A stretch of DNA of 46,002 nucleotides from contig NZ_FXZB01000027.1 of NCBI RefSeq assembly GCF_900169065.1, forward strand, positions 1-46,002, written 5' to 3'. The position numbers and the translations under genes were made by a program. The stretch's first letter is position 1, and each line of letters starts with the position of its first letter. The stretch comes from Brevibacterium aurantiacum. Its GTDB lineage: Bacteria; Actinomycetota; Actinomycetes; Actinomycetales; Brevibacteriaceae. The notes beneath the pieces were generated by a model. The model was not told the origin of the DNA. It made no database searches and saw only the letters and a list, made by a program, of their open reading frames with translations. Below, piece by piece: positions 16,198 through 24,481 of the stretch.

Positions 16198-16566
16198 TCA
16201 AGCCTGGCGTTGACTGAGCCAGACCGCTATCTCCTTAACAGACAGATTGTTGTCGACAACTTCGTCCTCGATGAAGGCAACAAGTGACTGTGTCCCGAGG
16301 TTGAGTTCCACGCCGTTGGCCAAGAGGAATAGCTCGCATGAGGCCCACGCACAACGCTTGTTCCCGTCGAGAAAGGCATGAGCGTTGGCGATATGAGATA
16401 AGAGGACAGCTGCCTTCTCAAACAGAGTCGGATACGGCACTTGGCCGAAATAGTCGGTCTGTGGCGAGAGGACCGCCGACTCGAGCTTGCCGTACTCAAG
16501 TAGAGGAGCCGAGGACTCTCTGTCGTGGATCTTGATAACAAGATCCACGCTTAAATACTCGATCAC
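16198..16566 (-). CDS. Doc-like toxin (Fic/Doc family)
   Basis: The 122-aa protein carries the Doc motif HAFLDGNKRCAW (His63 to Arg71). The Lys before the Arg, where AMPylating Fic enzymes have Gly, is the feature of Doc kinases, which phosphorylate EF-Tu and stop translation. The N-terminal YLSVDLVIKIHD and the LEYGKLESAV stretch are also Doc-like. The start is GTG 16566, overlapping the upstream Panacea gene's TGA by 4 bp (GTGA), so toxin synthesis is coupled to antitoxin synthesis. Base composition is lower in GC than the flanks. This is not the classical Phd-Doc arrangement, as no Phd gene is present. Confidence 0.9.
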   Translation of the reverse strand: MIEYLSVDLVIKIHDRESSAPLLEYGKLESAVLSPQTDYFGQVPYPTLFEKAAVLLSHIANAHAFLDGNKRCAWASCELFLLANGVELNLGTQSLVAFIEDEVVDNNLSVKEIAVWLSQRQA

Positions 16567-17099
16567 CTAGATGCGAGGAGGTCCAGGGCTTCTCTCCGCT
16601 CGGTGCGGATCTTGCTCAGAAGCTTTTCGAACTTCTCATCACCGATGATGGCAGCATCAAAACTAGGCCTAGTTGGACCCTCGCCCTTCAGCGCCTGCAT
16701 CGTGTACTCCTTCTTCATATCCGTCGGGGCAATCGCCCTGCCAGCTTCGTGCCCCCCGCTAAGAGAGTTGAACGTCTTCTTCCAAGGCGACTCGCTATGA
16801 GTCCGATCCACGAGCTGCGTAGCCGTGAATTGATTGTAATAACCGACTATCGCATCGACGACGCTCTTGAGCTCGGCGGAAATGCCGTCCGATCGAGGCA
16901 CCGTGGCGGTAAAATTCTTGTACGCGAGTTCTGTGGTCGGCCCGTACTGCCAAGCTACAACTGGATCGGAGAAAGCATCTTGTCCAGTCCATGCCAGTGA
17001 CCAAGCCTGTGTGTAATAGACCAGCTTCATGGCTTTCGTGACACTAACCTCGGGCAATGCAAACTTGATGTACTGAAGTACATCCACAGAAGTTGTCAT
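16563..17099 (-). CDS. Panacea-domain (SocA/DUF4065-like) antitoxin
   Basis: The 178-aa protein has the Panacea pattern: VDVLQYIKFALPEVSVTKAMKLVYYTQAWSLAW at the N-terminus, DPVVAWQYGPTTELAYKNF near 45-63, then SAELKSVVDAIVGYYNQFTATQLVDRTHSESPW near 75-107. Panacea domains serve as antitoxins for many unrelated toxins. Here the partner is the overlapping Doc gene, giving a PanA-Doc pair with antitoxin first. The start is taken at ATG 17099 with GAGGTGG upstream; the frame continues into an epoxide hydrolase stub, so without that start the ORF would look like a fusion. Promoter and operator were not recognised. Confidence 0.85.
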   Translation of the reverse strand: MTTSVDVLQYIKFALPEVSVTKAMKLVYYTQAWSLAWTGQDAFSDPVVAWQYGPTTELAYKNFTATVPRSDGISAELKSVVDAIVGYYNQFTATQLVDRTHSESPWKKTFNSLSGGHEAGRAIAPTDMKKEYTMQALKGEGPTRPSFDAAIIGDEKFEKLLSKIRTERREALDLLASR

Positions 17100-17186
17100 T
17101 GCGCCCACCACCTCGAACGAGATTTTATTAGTTATCCCTATTCTACGCGAGGGACGAACTGAAGCGAAGCAAATGCTCTGGCTACC

Positions 17187-17336
17187 GACCATCTCTCGCA
17201 GATTGTCGCCGTTGACCCCATGCGACCAGCCGATACCGAGGTGCTGGTCCGTCCAGCGAGTTCGGGCCAGTCGGTCGTTGAGATCATTGAGATCGGATTG
17301 GTCGACATTGCTCTGAAAAGGCTGCGTTTCAGACAT
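17187..17336 (-). pseudogene. Epoxide hydrolase N-terminal fragment
   Basis: The first 50 codons from ATG 17336 match the epoxide hydrolase N-terminal (EHN) domain: VDQSDLNDLNDRLARTRW, then GIGWSHGVNGDNLREMV. Similarity stops abruptly at 17187, where AT-richer DNA leading to the Panacea-Doc pair begins. The remaining 300 or more codons, including the alpha/beta-hydrolase catalytic domain, are absent on the other side of the module as well. This is the remnant of a gene cut by insertion or deletion. The frame happens to stay open into the Panacea gene. Confidence 0.8.
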
Positions 17337-17441
17337 GGAAACAGCATGGCAGACGGGTATGACACGGGCCGTCTTCGTTCTGCCCGTCAGGCTCCGTCAT
17401 CTGTTTGATGGTTGCATGGAAGAAACCTCCACCCCACCGAT

Positions 17442-18086
17442 TCAGTCAACGAACGTGCAGGTGCCGACTCCCTCAATGGTTCGGGGCCCTGCTGGGCCGT
17501 CGACTTCGGCGGTCATCGACACCTCAGCCAGATCGCGCGAGGTCCAGGTCTCCTTCGCCGCTGGCCCCAGCACAAACCGGTGCCCGCAGGCGTTGTCGGC
17601 GATCATCTGCAGAGCACCCGCCGTAGTGACATCGGTGAAGCGAGAACTTGGCAGTTCGATTCCGAAGTGCAGCGCAGCCACCGCCGCCACAACCTCGTCG
17701 AGGGTGTAAGGGTTTGGGCGCGGCGGCAGCGTCGTGCCGAGGACGAACACGAACTCCGGCTCGGCCAGACACATCGAATTGCCGCTCAGCGACACGGCCT
17801 CCCCATCTACTTGGACGCGATCAGCGAGCACGCGACCGCCCAGCGGGCCCTCGACATTGATGTGCCGTTGCCCGGCCTCACTCGTCGCCGCAATCTTCCA
17901 TCCGAGGGTGGGCTGACCTTCCAACTCGGCATAGCGGGTCTGCATCGAGTAGGCCTCTGCTCGAGTTCCAGGAACAGCTCCTGCCGGCAGCGCATCAATC
18001 GCCGCCCCCTGCAGACCCACCTGGTGCACAGCGGTGGCACCGCGTTCGATCTTCTCCGTCGAAGACATCGCATTCACGTCCGTCAT
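17442..18086 (-). pseudogene. 2-keto-4-pentenoate hydratase (MhpD-like), C-terminally truncated
   Basis: The 214-residue frame matches the hydratase/decarboxylase family: RAEAYSMQTRYAELEGQPTLGWKIAATSEAGQ near 42-73, LAEPEFVFVLG near 106, VAAVAALHFGIELPSSRF near 131, then ADNACGHRFVLGPA. Family members run to about 260 aa and end in a conserved sheet after the G-x-G-x-N-V-L-G region. Here the frame ends at VGTCTFVD with a stop, and no continuation is seen in other frames downstream. It therefore lacks about 45 residues and is probably inactive. The start at 18086 has no Shine-Dalgarno; ATG 18068 is an alternative. The broken epoxide hydrolase lies just downstream. Confidence 0.75.
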
Positions 18087-18139
18087 GAGATCAGTGTGGC
18101 ACGGCGCAAGTCAATCGTGGAGGAGCGACCGGCAATCGG

Positions 18140-19104
18140 TCACATCGTCAGCACTGTCTTCGGCAGGTGACCCTCGTCCATCTGCCGATGGACCTCCACA
18201 ACGTCCTCGAGCGGGGCTGTGGCCGGAGCAGGCACATGAAGCTCCCCGTTCTCGATGAGCTCAGCGACGTATTCGAGCGCAACATGATCCGGTTCGACGA
18301 TGACGTTCGTCCAGCGAACACCTGCCTGCGTGGCCGCCTCGTCGAGGCCCTGCTGCTGTCCCGAGGGCACTCCCACGACGATCCCGTCCTGCTTGGTCAG
18401 TGAAACTGCGCGAACTGCGAACTCCCCACCGATGAGGTCGATGACGACTCGACATCACTGATTCCTCCGGCACCGAGGTTGGGGTCGTCGAATTCCTCAC
18501 TCGCATAGTCGATCGCCCGGTCCACACCGAGAGACTCGAGATGTTTCAGCTTCTCTCCCGTTGCGTGACCGATGACAGTCGCGCCCAGCTTCTTCGCCAT
18601 CTGCACGACATAGGTACCCACGGTGCCACCACTGCCGAGGACGAGCACGGTCTGCCCGCTGCGCACATCCGCGGCTTCGTGCACGATCTGGTACGCCGTC
18701 GTGGCAGGCAGAGGGATCGACGCAGCAGTCGCGAAATCCAGAGAATCGGGAATGCGCACGAGGTGGCGAGACGGTGAGGTCACAAATTCGGCATACCCGT
18801 TGGCCGGGTAGGGAAAACGGGGCATCCCGAAGACGCGATCACCTAGTGCGAAGCGATTCACCCCATTGCCCAGGGCGGAGACCTCACCGGCAATATCCCA
18901 TCCGACGGTGATGGGGAAAGCGCCCATGAGCTTTGCCACGGATGCTCCGCCACGAGTCTTTCCGTCGACCGGGTTGACTCCCACATGGCTGACGCGCACC
19001 TGAACCTCGGTGGGAATGGGTTCAGAGATCGGTGCGTCGTGGATCAGGGTGAGGACTTCAGGCCCGCCGAATTCGTTCTGGACTACCGCACGCATCTTGC
19101 TCAT
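18140..19104 (-). pseudogene. NADP-dependent quinone oxidoreductase-like MDR gene, frameshifted
   Basis: The gene encodes a zinc-less medium-chain dehydrogenase/reductase: MRAVVQNEFGGPEVL at the start, VGVNPVDGKTRGG, VGWDIAGEVSALG, then the NADP loop VLVLGSGGTVGTYVVQMAKKLGA. The frame breaks near 18440, after NLGAGGISDV. A neighbouring frame then continues the family sequence (VIDLIGGEFAVRAVSLTKQDGIVVGVPSG) to the normal end LPKTVLTM at 18140. A few extra bases (GAGTC-like) at 18442-18448 would account for the shift. The start is ATG 19104 with GGTGGAG just upstream. Unless sequencing is wrong, only a truncated 235-residue product can be made. Confidence 0.85.
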
Positions 19105-19114
19105 CTCTCCACCG

Positions 19115-19222
19115 TTCAACGTCGCCGAGGCGGCCGCATCGGTCGGCGTCCATGACCAGTCTCAACTCACTTGCCATTTCCGGCGAGCCCAAGGGACGGC
19201 GCCTGGTATTTATGTCTTGTGA
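19115..19222 (+). pseudogene. AraC family C-terminal remnant
   Basis: Thirty-five codons ending in TGA at 19222 read FNVAEAAASVGVHDQSQL, then TCHFRRAQGTAPGIYVL. This aligns with the C-terminus of the AraC gene at 15529-16161, in both protein and DNA. There is no upstream coding sequence for the rest of an AraC protein; the MDR gene starts 11 bp away on the other strand. It is a leftover of a second AraC gene whose body was lost by deletion. Confidence 0.75.
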
Positions 19223-19257
19223 ATCATCTTCCCATTGAAGAGCTACGGGCCGTAGAT

Positions 19258-19854
19258 CTATCCCGCAATCCATTCTTCAAATTTCACCGCGTCGAAGATC
19301 TCTCTGCGGTGATTACGGGAGATCCTATTGAAACTCATGAGCCGCTCACGCATCGCACGAACCCGCTCCTCATTCAAAATTTCGAGCCTCAGACCGACAC
19401 TCACCAATGACCAAGTGTCAATACACTTGATTCCCTCCGCAAACGGTCTGGCCCTGAAGTCATCTGTTACAAATATCGCCTTGAGCATGCGACGCTGGAT
19501 AATGGTGATTGTTTCAGCCTCGCCTAAGTGCTTGTCGTCGCCATTCTTCATATTCTGTTCAGCGAGATCTACGTCGAGCGCCTCTGCAAATGCCATCTCC
19601 CACCGCAGTCGGCGAATTTGAACATGCTCGTCGTCGCTGGGAAAGACCGGTTCGCCGAGCACAAGCTCAGCCGCGTAGCCAAGGCCCGATATCCCATAAT
19701 TCGACGGTCCACGACCATCGCACTCACGCTGGACAGTTGCTGTCCAGGTGCCTCTACCCTGCAGGATTTCCTTCAGACAGTCCATCTCATCGCAAAGACT
19801 AAAGTTGATGAGGACGTTGGTGTCATGGAAGAAGAACAGGGGTTTTGAATCCAC
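19258..19854 (-). CDS. PIN-domain nuclease (toxin-like)
   Basis: The 198-aa protein shows the PIN acid set: Asp11 in FFHDTNVLI, the GEAE segment (Glu112) after a DDKH stretch, and FVTDDFRARPFA (Asp131/132). PIN domains are metal-dependent RNases, often toxins. The gene starts at GTG 19854, 11 bp after the XRE-ImmA gene, in AT-richer DNA than the flanks, so the two form an operon with the regulator/protease first. The C-terminal 40 residues are basic and helical. No VapB-type antitoxin is adjacent; the XRE-ImmA protein is the likely controller. Confidence 0.82.
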   Translation of the reverse strand: MDSKPLFFFHDTNVLINFSLCDEMDCLKEILQGRGTWTATVQRECDGRGPSNYGISGLGYAAELVLGEPVFPSDDEHVQIRRLRWEMAFAEALDVDLAEQNMKNGDDKHLGEAETITIIQRRMLKAIFVTDDFRARPFAEGIKCIDTWSLVSVGLRLEILNEERVRAMRERLMSFNRISRNHRREIFDAVKFEEWIAG

Positions 19855-19865
19855 ATCCAGCAGCC

Positions 19866-20951
19866 TTATCTAAGAAGCGATAGCAACTCATCGCCCTCAA
19901 TGGGAGTCATAGGAGCTGGGTCGGGAACCTCGAGTTCCGCCTCATCAGTACCAAGCATCCAAGCAAGATAGCTCTTGTTCAGCTTGCCGGATTCGATCCG
20001 CTGCAGGTGAGCAGATCGCAACCATGTGGGAAAGCAGCGCGCACTCGCGCGAGCCATTCGGTCAGTGATTTTGTCCGGGCCCTGTACGTGTCGACTCTTG
20101 CTCCAGTATTTCCGCAGGACGCCCTGAGTCTTGAGTTCGAGCGCTGCCGAAATCTCATGCGATGGAACGATGCCAAGCTTGTTCAACCGAGCTTTCACCG
20201 TCCCCGTTGACACTCCCGACTCCCATAGAAAGTCAGCTAAGTCGTTGCACAGTGTCGACTGCCAATCGAATGCGCGCATTGACTCTTCTGGGAGGAGCAA
20301 TTGAGCGGCAAAGTTATTAGCCTTCGCTTCAAACACATCGACTTTATCGCTACAAGGGCGAACGTCTTCATGACCAAGAGCATGATGTGCAAGCTCGTGG
20401 GCGATCGACCAATTCTCATTGAACCAATTGCCTGAACCATTGACGGCAATGACCTTTCGGCCTGTGACGGTGAAAGAGTAGGCAGTAGTCAGCTCCGATA
20501 GAACGACAACATCCACGCCGAGCACTTCGAGCTTATCTGCAAATCGTTCGACGAATCCTGGACCAAGAATCTCCCGGAACTTCGCTGGATCCGCAGGCAA
20601 TTTCGAAGTTGCGCTAAGCTCCCCGGCCAGGTTGAAGGCAGTCTGAATCTTAATCAGGACGTCTCTGTCTTCTTCAAGACCGTCGACTGAGCGTGTTTTT
20701 GTCTCATGGTCGAATCTATGCCGAGCAGCAAAGTTAAGCCGAGCCGGATCGAGCTCGCCCGTGATCAGGTAATACACATCTTCATCGAGAGCCCGCGCAA
20801 TGTCTGCAAGCTCGACTGCGGCAAAACCTCTCTGCCCACGAAGCGCTCGCGACATCGCGTCGGGTGTCATCTGAGTATGTTCGGCCAGCGTCTTTTGAGC
20901 CATGCCACGTTTCCGCATGACTGCAATGACTCTGTCTCCTATAGAACTCAT
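19866..20951 (-). CDS. XRE HTH - ImmA/IrrE metallopeptidase fusion (COG2856)
   Basis: The 361-aa protein has an N-terminal XRE helix-turn-helix (residues about 5-65: MAQKTLAEHTQMTPDAMSRAL, then ELADIARALDED) and a central zinc peptidase domain with HELAHHALGH (His185, Glu186, His189) and the FEAKANNFAAQLLLP helix (Glu209). A helical C-terminus follows that may hold a second HTH-like region (LQRIESGKLNKSYLAWMLG). ImmA/IrrE peptidases cleave repressors under stress or phage induction. Here one chain may both repress and destroy. A perfect palindrome covers the promoter, implying autoregulation. It is paired with a PIN nuclease, making a probable toxin-antitoxin or defence module. Confidence 0.88.
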   Translation of the reverse strand: MSSIGDRVIAVMRKRGMAQKTLAEHTQMTPDAMSRALRGQRGFAAVELADIARALDEDVYYLITGELDPARLNFAARHRFDHETKTRSVDGLEEDRDVLIKIQTAFNLAGELSATSKLPADPAKFREILGPGFVERFADKLEVLGVDVVVLSELTTAYSFTVTGRKVIAVNGSGNWFNENWSIAHELAHHALGHEDVRPCSDKVDVFEAKANNFAAQLLLPEESMRAFDWQSTLCNDLADFLWESGVSTGTVKARLNKLGIVPSHEISAALELKTQGVLRKYWSKSRHVQGPDKITDRMARASARCFPTWLRSAHLQRIESGKLNKSYLAWMLGTDEAELEVPDPAPMTPIEGDELLSLLR

Positions 20952-20957
20952 AGTCCA

Positions 20958-20987
20958 ATTCTAGACCGGAAATTGGGAAATTCCCAA
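20958..20987 (-). promoter_or_regulatory. Promoter of the XRE-ImmA/PIN operon, apparently leaderless
   Basis: On the minus strand a -35-like TTGGGA (20982-20987) and a -10-like TAGAAT (20958-20963) are separated by 18 bp. Transcription would begin about 7 nt after the -10, that is at the A of the start codon at 20951. No convincing Shine-Dalgarno precedes the ATG, which supports a leaderless mRNA. Confidence 0.55.
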
Positions 20988-20999
20988 TTTCATTTCCGG
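20966..20999. promoter_or_regulatory. Operator: nested perfect palindrome
   Basis: GAAATTGGGAA (20969-20979), one central A, then its exact complement (20981-20991) form a 23-bp perfect palindrome. A second pair, CCGGAAA (20966-20972) and TTTCCGG (20993-20999), surrounds it. It lies over the -35 and spacer of the XRE-ImmA promoter, as expected for an XRE autorepressor site. Confidence 0.75.
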
Positions 21000-21114
21000 A
21001 CTTCACATAGTCGCCACTCGCGTAGGCACAATCCTGGTTGGCGACGTAACTACTGCGCTCTTACCACCAAGCACCTGGATTGCCTGCCGCTTGAACGGCC
21101 GCCCCAGCAAACAG

Positions 21115-22053
21115 CTACTCCCCGACGTGTTCCCGAACCCACTCAAGAACGGTCCGCGCAATCTCCTCCGGGCTAGACTCTGGGAGCCAATGGGATGAGC
21201 CTTCGAGGGGGACAAATCGGTATGGGCCCTCCACATACTCAGCACTACGCTCCGCAGTGGCACGAGGGAAGGCGATGTCCTCGCTGCCCCACACGAAGGT
21301 TGTCGGCACGGTGACTGGAGTGCTCGACAATCGAGCTCGGCCGTCCGCCGCCTGATAGTACTTCAGCACCGCGTCCATTGCTCCAGGCTCGCTCAAGCGC
21401 GCTACGTAGGAGGCCGCCATGTCATCAGGTACGTCACCAGCGTAGAGATCGATGAGTCGTTCTCCGTCATTGCGCAGCAGAGTGCGGGCAACTCCGTCCG
21501 GATGGTCCTGGACCGCGCGCATGTATTCCATGCGCTCGTATTGATCCGGATCCGCCTGCACCTGCTTGGCATGGGCAATCGGATGTGGAGTCGAGACGAC
21601 GGTGTTCGTCAGCAGACGCTCTGGATGGTTCGCAGCGTAATGCCACGCGACCATCCCACCCCAGTCATGGCCGATGAGGTGGAAGCGGCCCAGTCCCACC
21701 GAGCGTGAGATCTCGTCGAGATCCGCGACCAGATGGGGCATCGTGTACTCGTCAACAGATTCCGGGCGCGCTCCCGGCGAATATCCTCGCTGGTCATAGG
21801 CGAACACGCTCATCCCTTGCTCCAAGAGCAGCGCGGCTGTCTTCTCCCAGCAGGAGGCGTATTCGGGCCACCCGTGCAGCAGCAGCGCATCTCCCAGCCG
21901 CGGATCTGAACGAGCCGGTGTCGCCTGGAAACCGGCGAACTCCCCGCCCGAGGTGCTCACCGTCAGCGCCTGCGCATTCGCAACGAAGGGCAGCTCTGCC
22001 AGTCGTGCTGCCACAGAAGCATTGTCGAACGGATCGTTGCTGGCCATAACCAT
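21115..22053 (-). CDS. Alpha/beta hydrolase (epoxide hydrolase/haloalkane dehalogenase type)
   Basis: The protein is about 312 aa. Motifs are LLLHGWPEYASCW (oxyanion HGWP, near residue 60), FAYDQRGYSPGARP, HLIGHDWGGMVAW (nucleophile Asp in GHDWGG, near 125), the FVWGSEDIAFP acid segment near 250 and GSSHWLPESSPEEIA with the catalytic His near 283. The D-W-G-G nucleophile elbow uses Asp, which is typical of epoxide hydrolases and haloalkane dehalogenases rather than Ser esterases. The start at 22053 overlaps the response-regulator stop (TGATG), so it is the last gene of the two-component operon; ATG 22047 is an alternative. Substrate is unknown. Confidence 0.85.
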   Translation of the reverse strand: MVMASNDPFDNASVAARLAELPFVANAQALTVSTSGGEFAGFQATPARSDPRLGDALLLHGWPEYASCWEKTAALLLEQGMSVFAYDQRGYSPGARPESVDEYTMPHLVADLDEISRSVGLGRFHLIGHDWGGMVAWHYAANHPERLLTNTVVSTPHPIAHAKQVQADPDQYERMEYMRAVQDHPDGVARTLLRNDGERLIDLYAGDVPDDMAASYVARLSEPGAMDAVLKYYQAADGRARLSSTPVTVPTTFVWGSEDIAFPRATAERSAEYVEGPYRFVPLEGSSHWLPESSPEEIARTVLEWVREHVGE

Positions 22054-22754
22054 CACACCCACCGATACTCGTACTCAGGCCGGCCCGGCGTCCCGTGCCG
22101 TGGCTGCTTGACCGCCTGCTTCGTCTTCACCAGATGCTCCAGATACCGGCGCACCGTCACCCGAGAGAGGTCCAAGGTCGTTGCCACCTCGGTGGCCGAC
22201 ACAGCAGAGTCAGCATCCCGCACAACACCGGAGATCGCCGTCAGAGTCTCCTCGATCAACCCCTTGGGCAACCTACCTGAGGACACGGACCGCAGGGCGC
22301 TGAGCGCGTTGTCCACCGAAGCCTGTGTGGCCAAGGATCCGGCACCGTCAAGGTTGAGGCGGAAGTCCCGCTGGTTCTCCAGCTTCTCGCGGAAGATGGT
22401 GAAGGTGAACGGCTTGATCAGGTACTGCGTCACCCCGCTCGAGATCGCGGACCGAATAACCTGCAGGTGGCGCACCGCTGTAATCGCGATGATGTCGGCA
22501 CCGTACCCTTTGGCGTTCATTCGTTGGGCCACGTCGATTCCGTGCGAATCGGTGAGGTTCATGTCCAGCAGCACGATGTCGACCGGAGCACCGGCAACCG
22601 CCAAAGCCTCGAATTTCTCGAGCGCATCGTGGCCGGACAGGCAGGTGCCGGCGACGACGAATCCGGGCACGCGGCGCGCGAAGTCCGCGTGAGCCTCGGC
22701 GGTCATCGGGTCGTCTTCGACGATGAGCACCCGCAGGTCATCATTGTTCGCCAT
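22053..22754 (-). CDS. CitB/DcuR-type response regulator
   Basis: The 233-aa protein has a receiver domain (LIVEDDPMTAEAHADF, phospho-acceptor Asp64 in IVLLDMNLTD, ITAVRH, and YLIKPF with the conserved Lys) and a C-terminal winged-helix region (TEVATTLDLSRVTVRRYLEHL) typical of CitB/DctR/DpiA regulators. Its start lies 14 bp inside the kinase gene with an excellent AAGGAGGT. With the CitA-like kinase it should sense a di- or tricarboxylate and switch on uptake, most simply the DctA-type symporter gene at 25.1 kb. Confidence 0.92.
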   Translation of the reverse strand: MANNDDLRVLIVEDDPMTAEAHADFARRVPGFVVAGTCLSGHDALEKFEALAVAGAPVDIVLLDMNLTDSHGIDVAQRMNAKGYGADIIAITAVRHLQVIRSAISSGVTQYLIKPFTFTIFREKLENQRDFRLNLDGAGSLATQASVDNALSALRSVSSGRLPKGLIEETLTAISGVVRDADSAVSATEVATTLDLSRVTVRRYLEHLVKTKQAVKQPRHGTPGRPEYEYRWV

Positions 22755-24441
22755 CGTTACCTCCTTCAGTCAGCGGCAATGTCACCGTGAAGATCGCTCC
22801 CCCGTCGGATTCGACCTCGAGATCTCCGCCGAGTCTCGTCACAGCCTGGCTCACCAGCACCAACCCGAAACCTCGGCCGCCGGATCCAGCCGGAGTAGCC
22901 TTCCGAGAAGCGCCGAGGTGGAAGATGGCGTCGAACTCCTCCGTGTCGATTCCCGGCCCGGAGTCCGCAATCGTGATGATCAGCTCCCCTTCGGCGGCGA
23001 CGAAGTCCGCCCACACATGCCGTTCCTCCGAGGGCGCCGCGGCATCGATGGCATTGTCGAGGAGGTTGCCGGCGACGGTGACCAGGTCACGGGCGTCGAG
23101 GCTATGGGGCGGCAGCTCCCCCGCAGCGGTGACAGTGAGCTCGACTCCGCGCTCGTGGGCCTGAGCAGCCTTGCCGATCATCAGGGCCGTGACGAAAGGT
23201 TCATCGAGGGCATCGACGAACGAATCGGTGAGCCTCTGCGACTCCTGCTGATCGCGGACCGCGAAGTCGAGGGCTTCACGGGAGCGCCCCAGCTCGATGA
23301 GCGTGGCCACCGTGTGCAGGCGGTTCGAATGCTCATGGGTCTGGGCCCGCAGCGCATCGGACAGGGTCCGCATCGTCTCGAGTTCGCCGGTGAGCTCCTG
23401 AATGTCCGTGCGATCGCGCAGGGTCGCCACGGTCCCACCGAAGTCGGAGCCGGAGCCACCTCCGGAACTGGAAACACTTCCCGACCTGAATCCTCCGCGC
23501 TCCGGTTGGCTCGCCTGCTTCTGGTTGACCACGAGCACCCGGTCACGGGTCAGGTGGATCTCATCGACGGCATCCCGACCCGACGACAACAACGATGACA
23601 CGGACTGAGGCAGGGCCACCTCGGCGAGGGGAATGGGGGTGCGGTCATCGGGATCGGGCAGACCCAGCAGCTCAGCAGCCTCATCGTTGTAGAGGACCAG
23701 CTGCCCATCATCGTCGACGAGGATGAGGCCCTCGCGCAGCGAATGCAGCGCGGAGTCGTAGAACGCGAACAGGGATTTGAGCTGCTCGGGTCCGTAGCCG
23801 AGGGTGACTCGGCGCAGATAGCGGCTGAGTATCCAGGAGCCCAACCCACCGAGGCCGATCGCGGCAAGTCCGACGATGATGATCTGCGGCAGTGCGGCAG
23901 CCCGGGCCACCGACAGGGTCTTCAGCGTCACCCCGACCGCGACCATGGCTGTGACCTCGCCGGATGAGTCGGTGACGGGCACGATCGCGCGCACCGACTC
24001 CCCCAGCGTGCCCTCGTACTCCTCGACCTGGCTCTCACCGGACAGCGCCTGATCGATGCTGCCGATATAGTGCTTGCCCAGCTGCTTAGGGTCCGGGTGG
24101 GTGTAGCGGGTGCGGTCGCGGTCCATGATCGTCACGAAGTCGACCTCGGCGGTGTCGATGACGGTCAGCGCATAGGGCTGCAGCTTTGCCGAGGCGGCAG
24201 AATCTCCCGAGTCCTCGACGGATTCGATGACGAAGGGGTCATGGGCGAGGGTCTCGGCGATGGAGAGCACCCGCTCCGAGGTCGCCTGCCGGGCAGAGCC
24301 CAGCGTCGAGACGTAGCTGGTGATGGACAGTGCGACGCAGACGACGGCGATGAGCGCCAGCTGCATGAAGAAGAGCCTGCGCGCCAACGTGCCGCTGCGC
24401 CGCCGGTGCCGGGTACGGCCGAGCGTCCCGGATGCCTTCAC
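22741..24441 (-). CDS. CitA/DcuS-type sensor histidine kinase
   Basis: The 566-aa kinase has a basic N-terminus and TM1 (about residues 20-45), an extracytoplasmic PAS-like sensor (with the DRTRYTHPDPKQLGKHY segment near 108, a citrate/C4-acid binding-type stretch), TM2 (about 185-207), and a cytoplasmic PAS domain (FYDSALHSLREGLILVDDDG). The Spo0B-type dimerisation helix carries THEHSNRLHTVATLIELG, whose first His is the phosphorylation site. The ATPase follows (NLLDNAIDAA, IADSGPGI, GGRGFGLVLV). A Gly/Ser-rich insert near 320-335 interrupts the PAS region. The GTG start at 24441 has a weak RBS. The gene is translationally coupled to its regulator. Confidence 0.92.
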   Translation of the reverse strand: MKASGTLGRTRHRRRSGTLARRLFFMQLALIAVVCVALSITSYVSTLGSARQATSERVLSIAETLAHDPFVIESVEDSGDSAASAKLQPYALTVIDTAEVDFVTIMDRDRTRYTHPDPKQLGKHYIGSIDQALSGESQVEEYEGTLGESVRAIVPVTDSSGEVTAMVAVGVTLKTLSVARAAALPQIIIVGLAAIGLGGLGSWILSRYLRRVTLGYGPEQLKSLFAFYDSALHSLREGLILVDDDGQLVLYNDEAAELLGLPDPDDRTPIPLAEVALPQSVSSLLSSGRDAVDEIHLTRDRVLVVNQKQASQPERGGFRSGSVSSSGGGSGSDFGGTVATLRDRTDIQELTGELETMRTLSDALRAQTHEHSNRLHTVATLIELGRSREALDFAVRDQQESQRLTDSFVDALDEPFVTALMIGKAAQAHERGVELTVTAAGELPPHSLDARDLVTVAGNLLDNAIDAAAPSEERHVWADFVAAEGELIITIADSGPGIDTEEFDAIFHLGASRKATPAGSGGRGFGLVLVSQAVTRLGGDLEVESDGGAIFTVTLPLTEGGNDGEQ

Positions 24442-24481
24442 TGCCCAACTGCCCCTTCGTCGATGACGATGCCGCCGTCGA

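Noticed and set aside
16563..17336. A genuine epoxide-hydrolase/Panacea fusion protein
   Set aside because: The two parts share a frame by chance. Composition changes at the junction, the Panacea domain has its own start with an upstream GAGG, and the hydrolase part is too short to fold.
22723..23598. 291-codon plus-strand frame opposite the sensor kinase
   Set aside because: Shadow of the CitA-like kinase; high-GC DNA keeps antisense frames open. No domain is recognisable.
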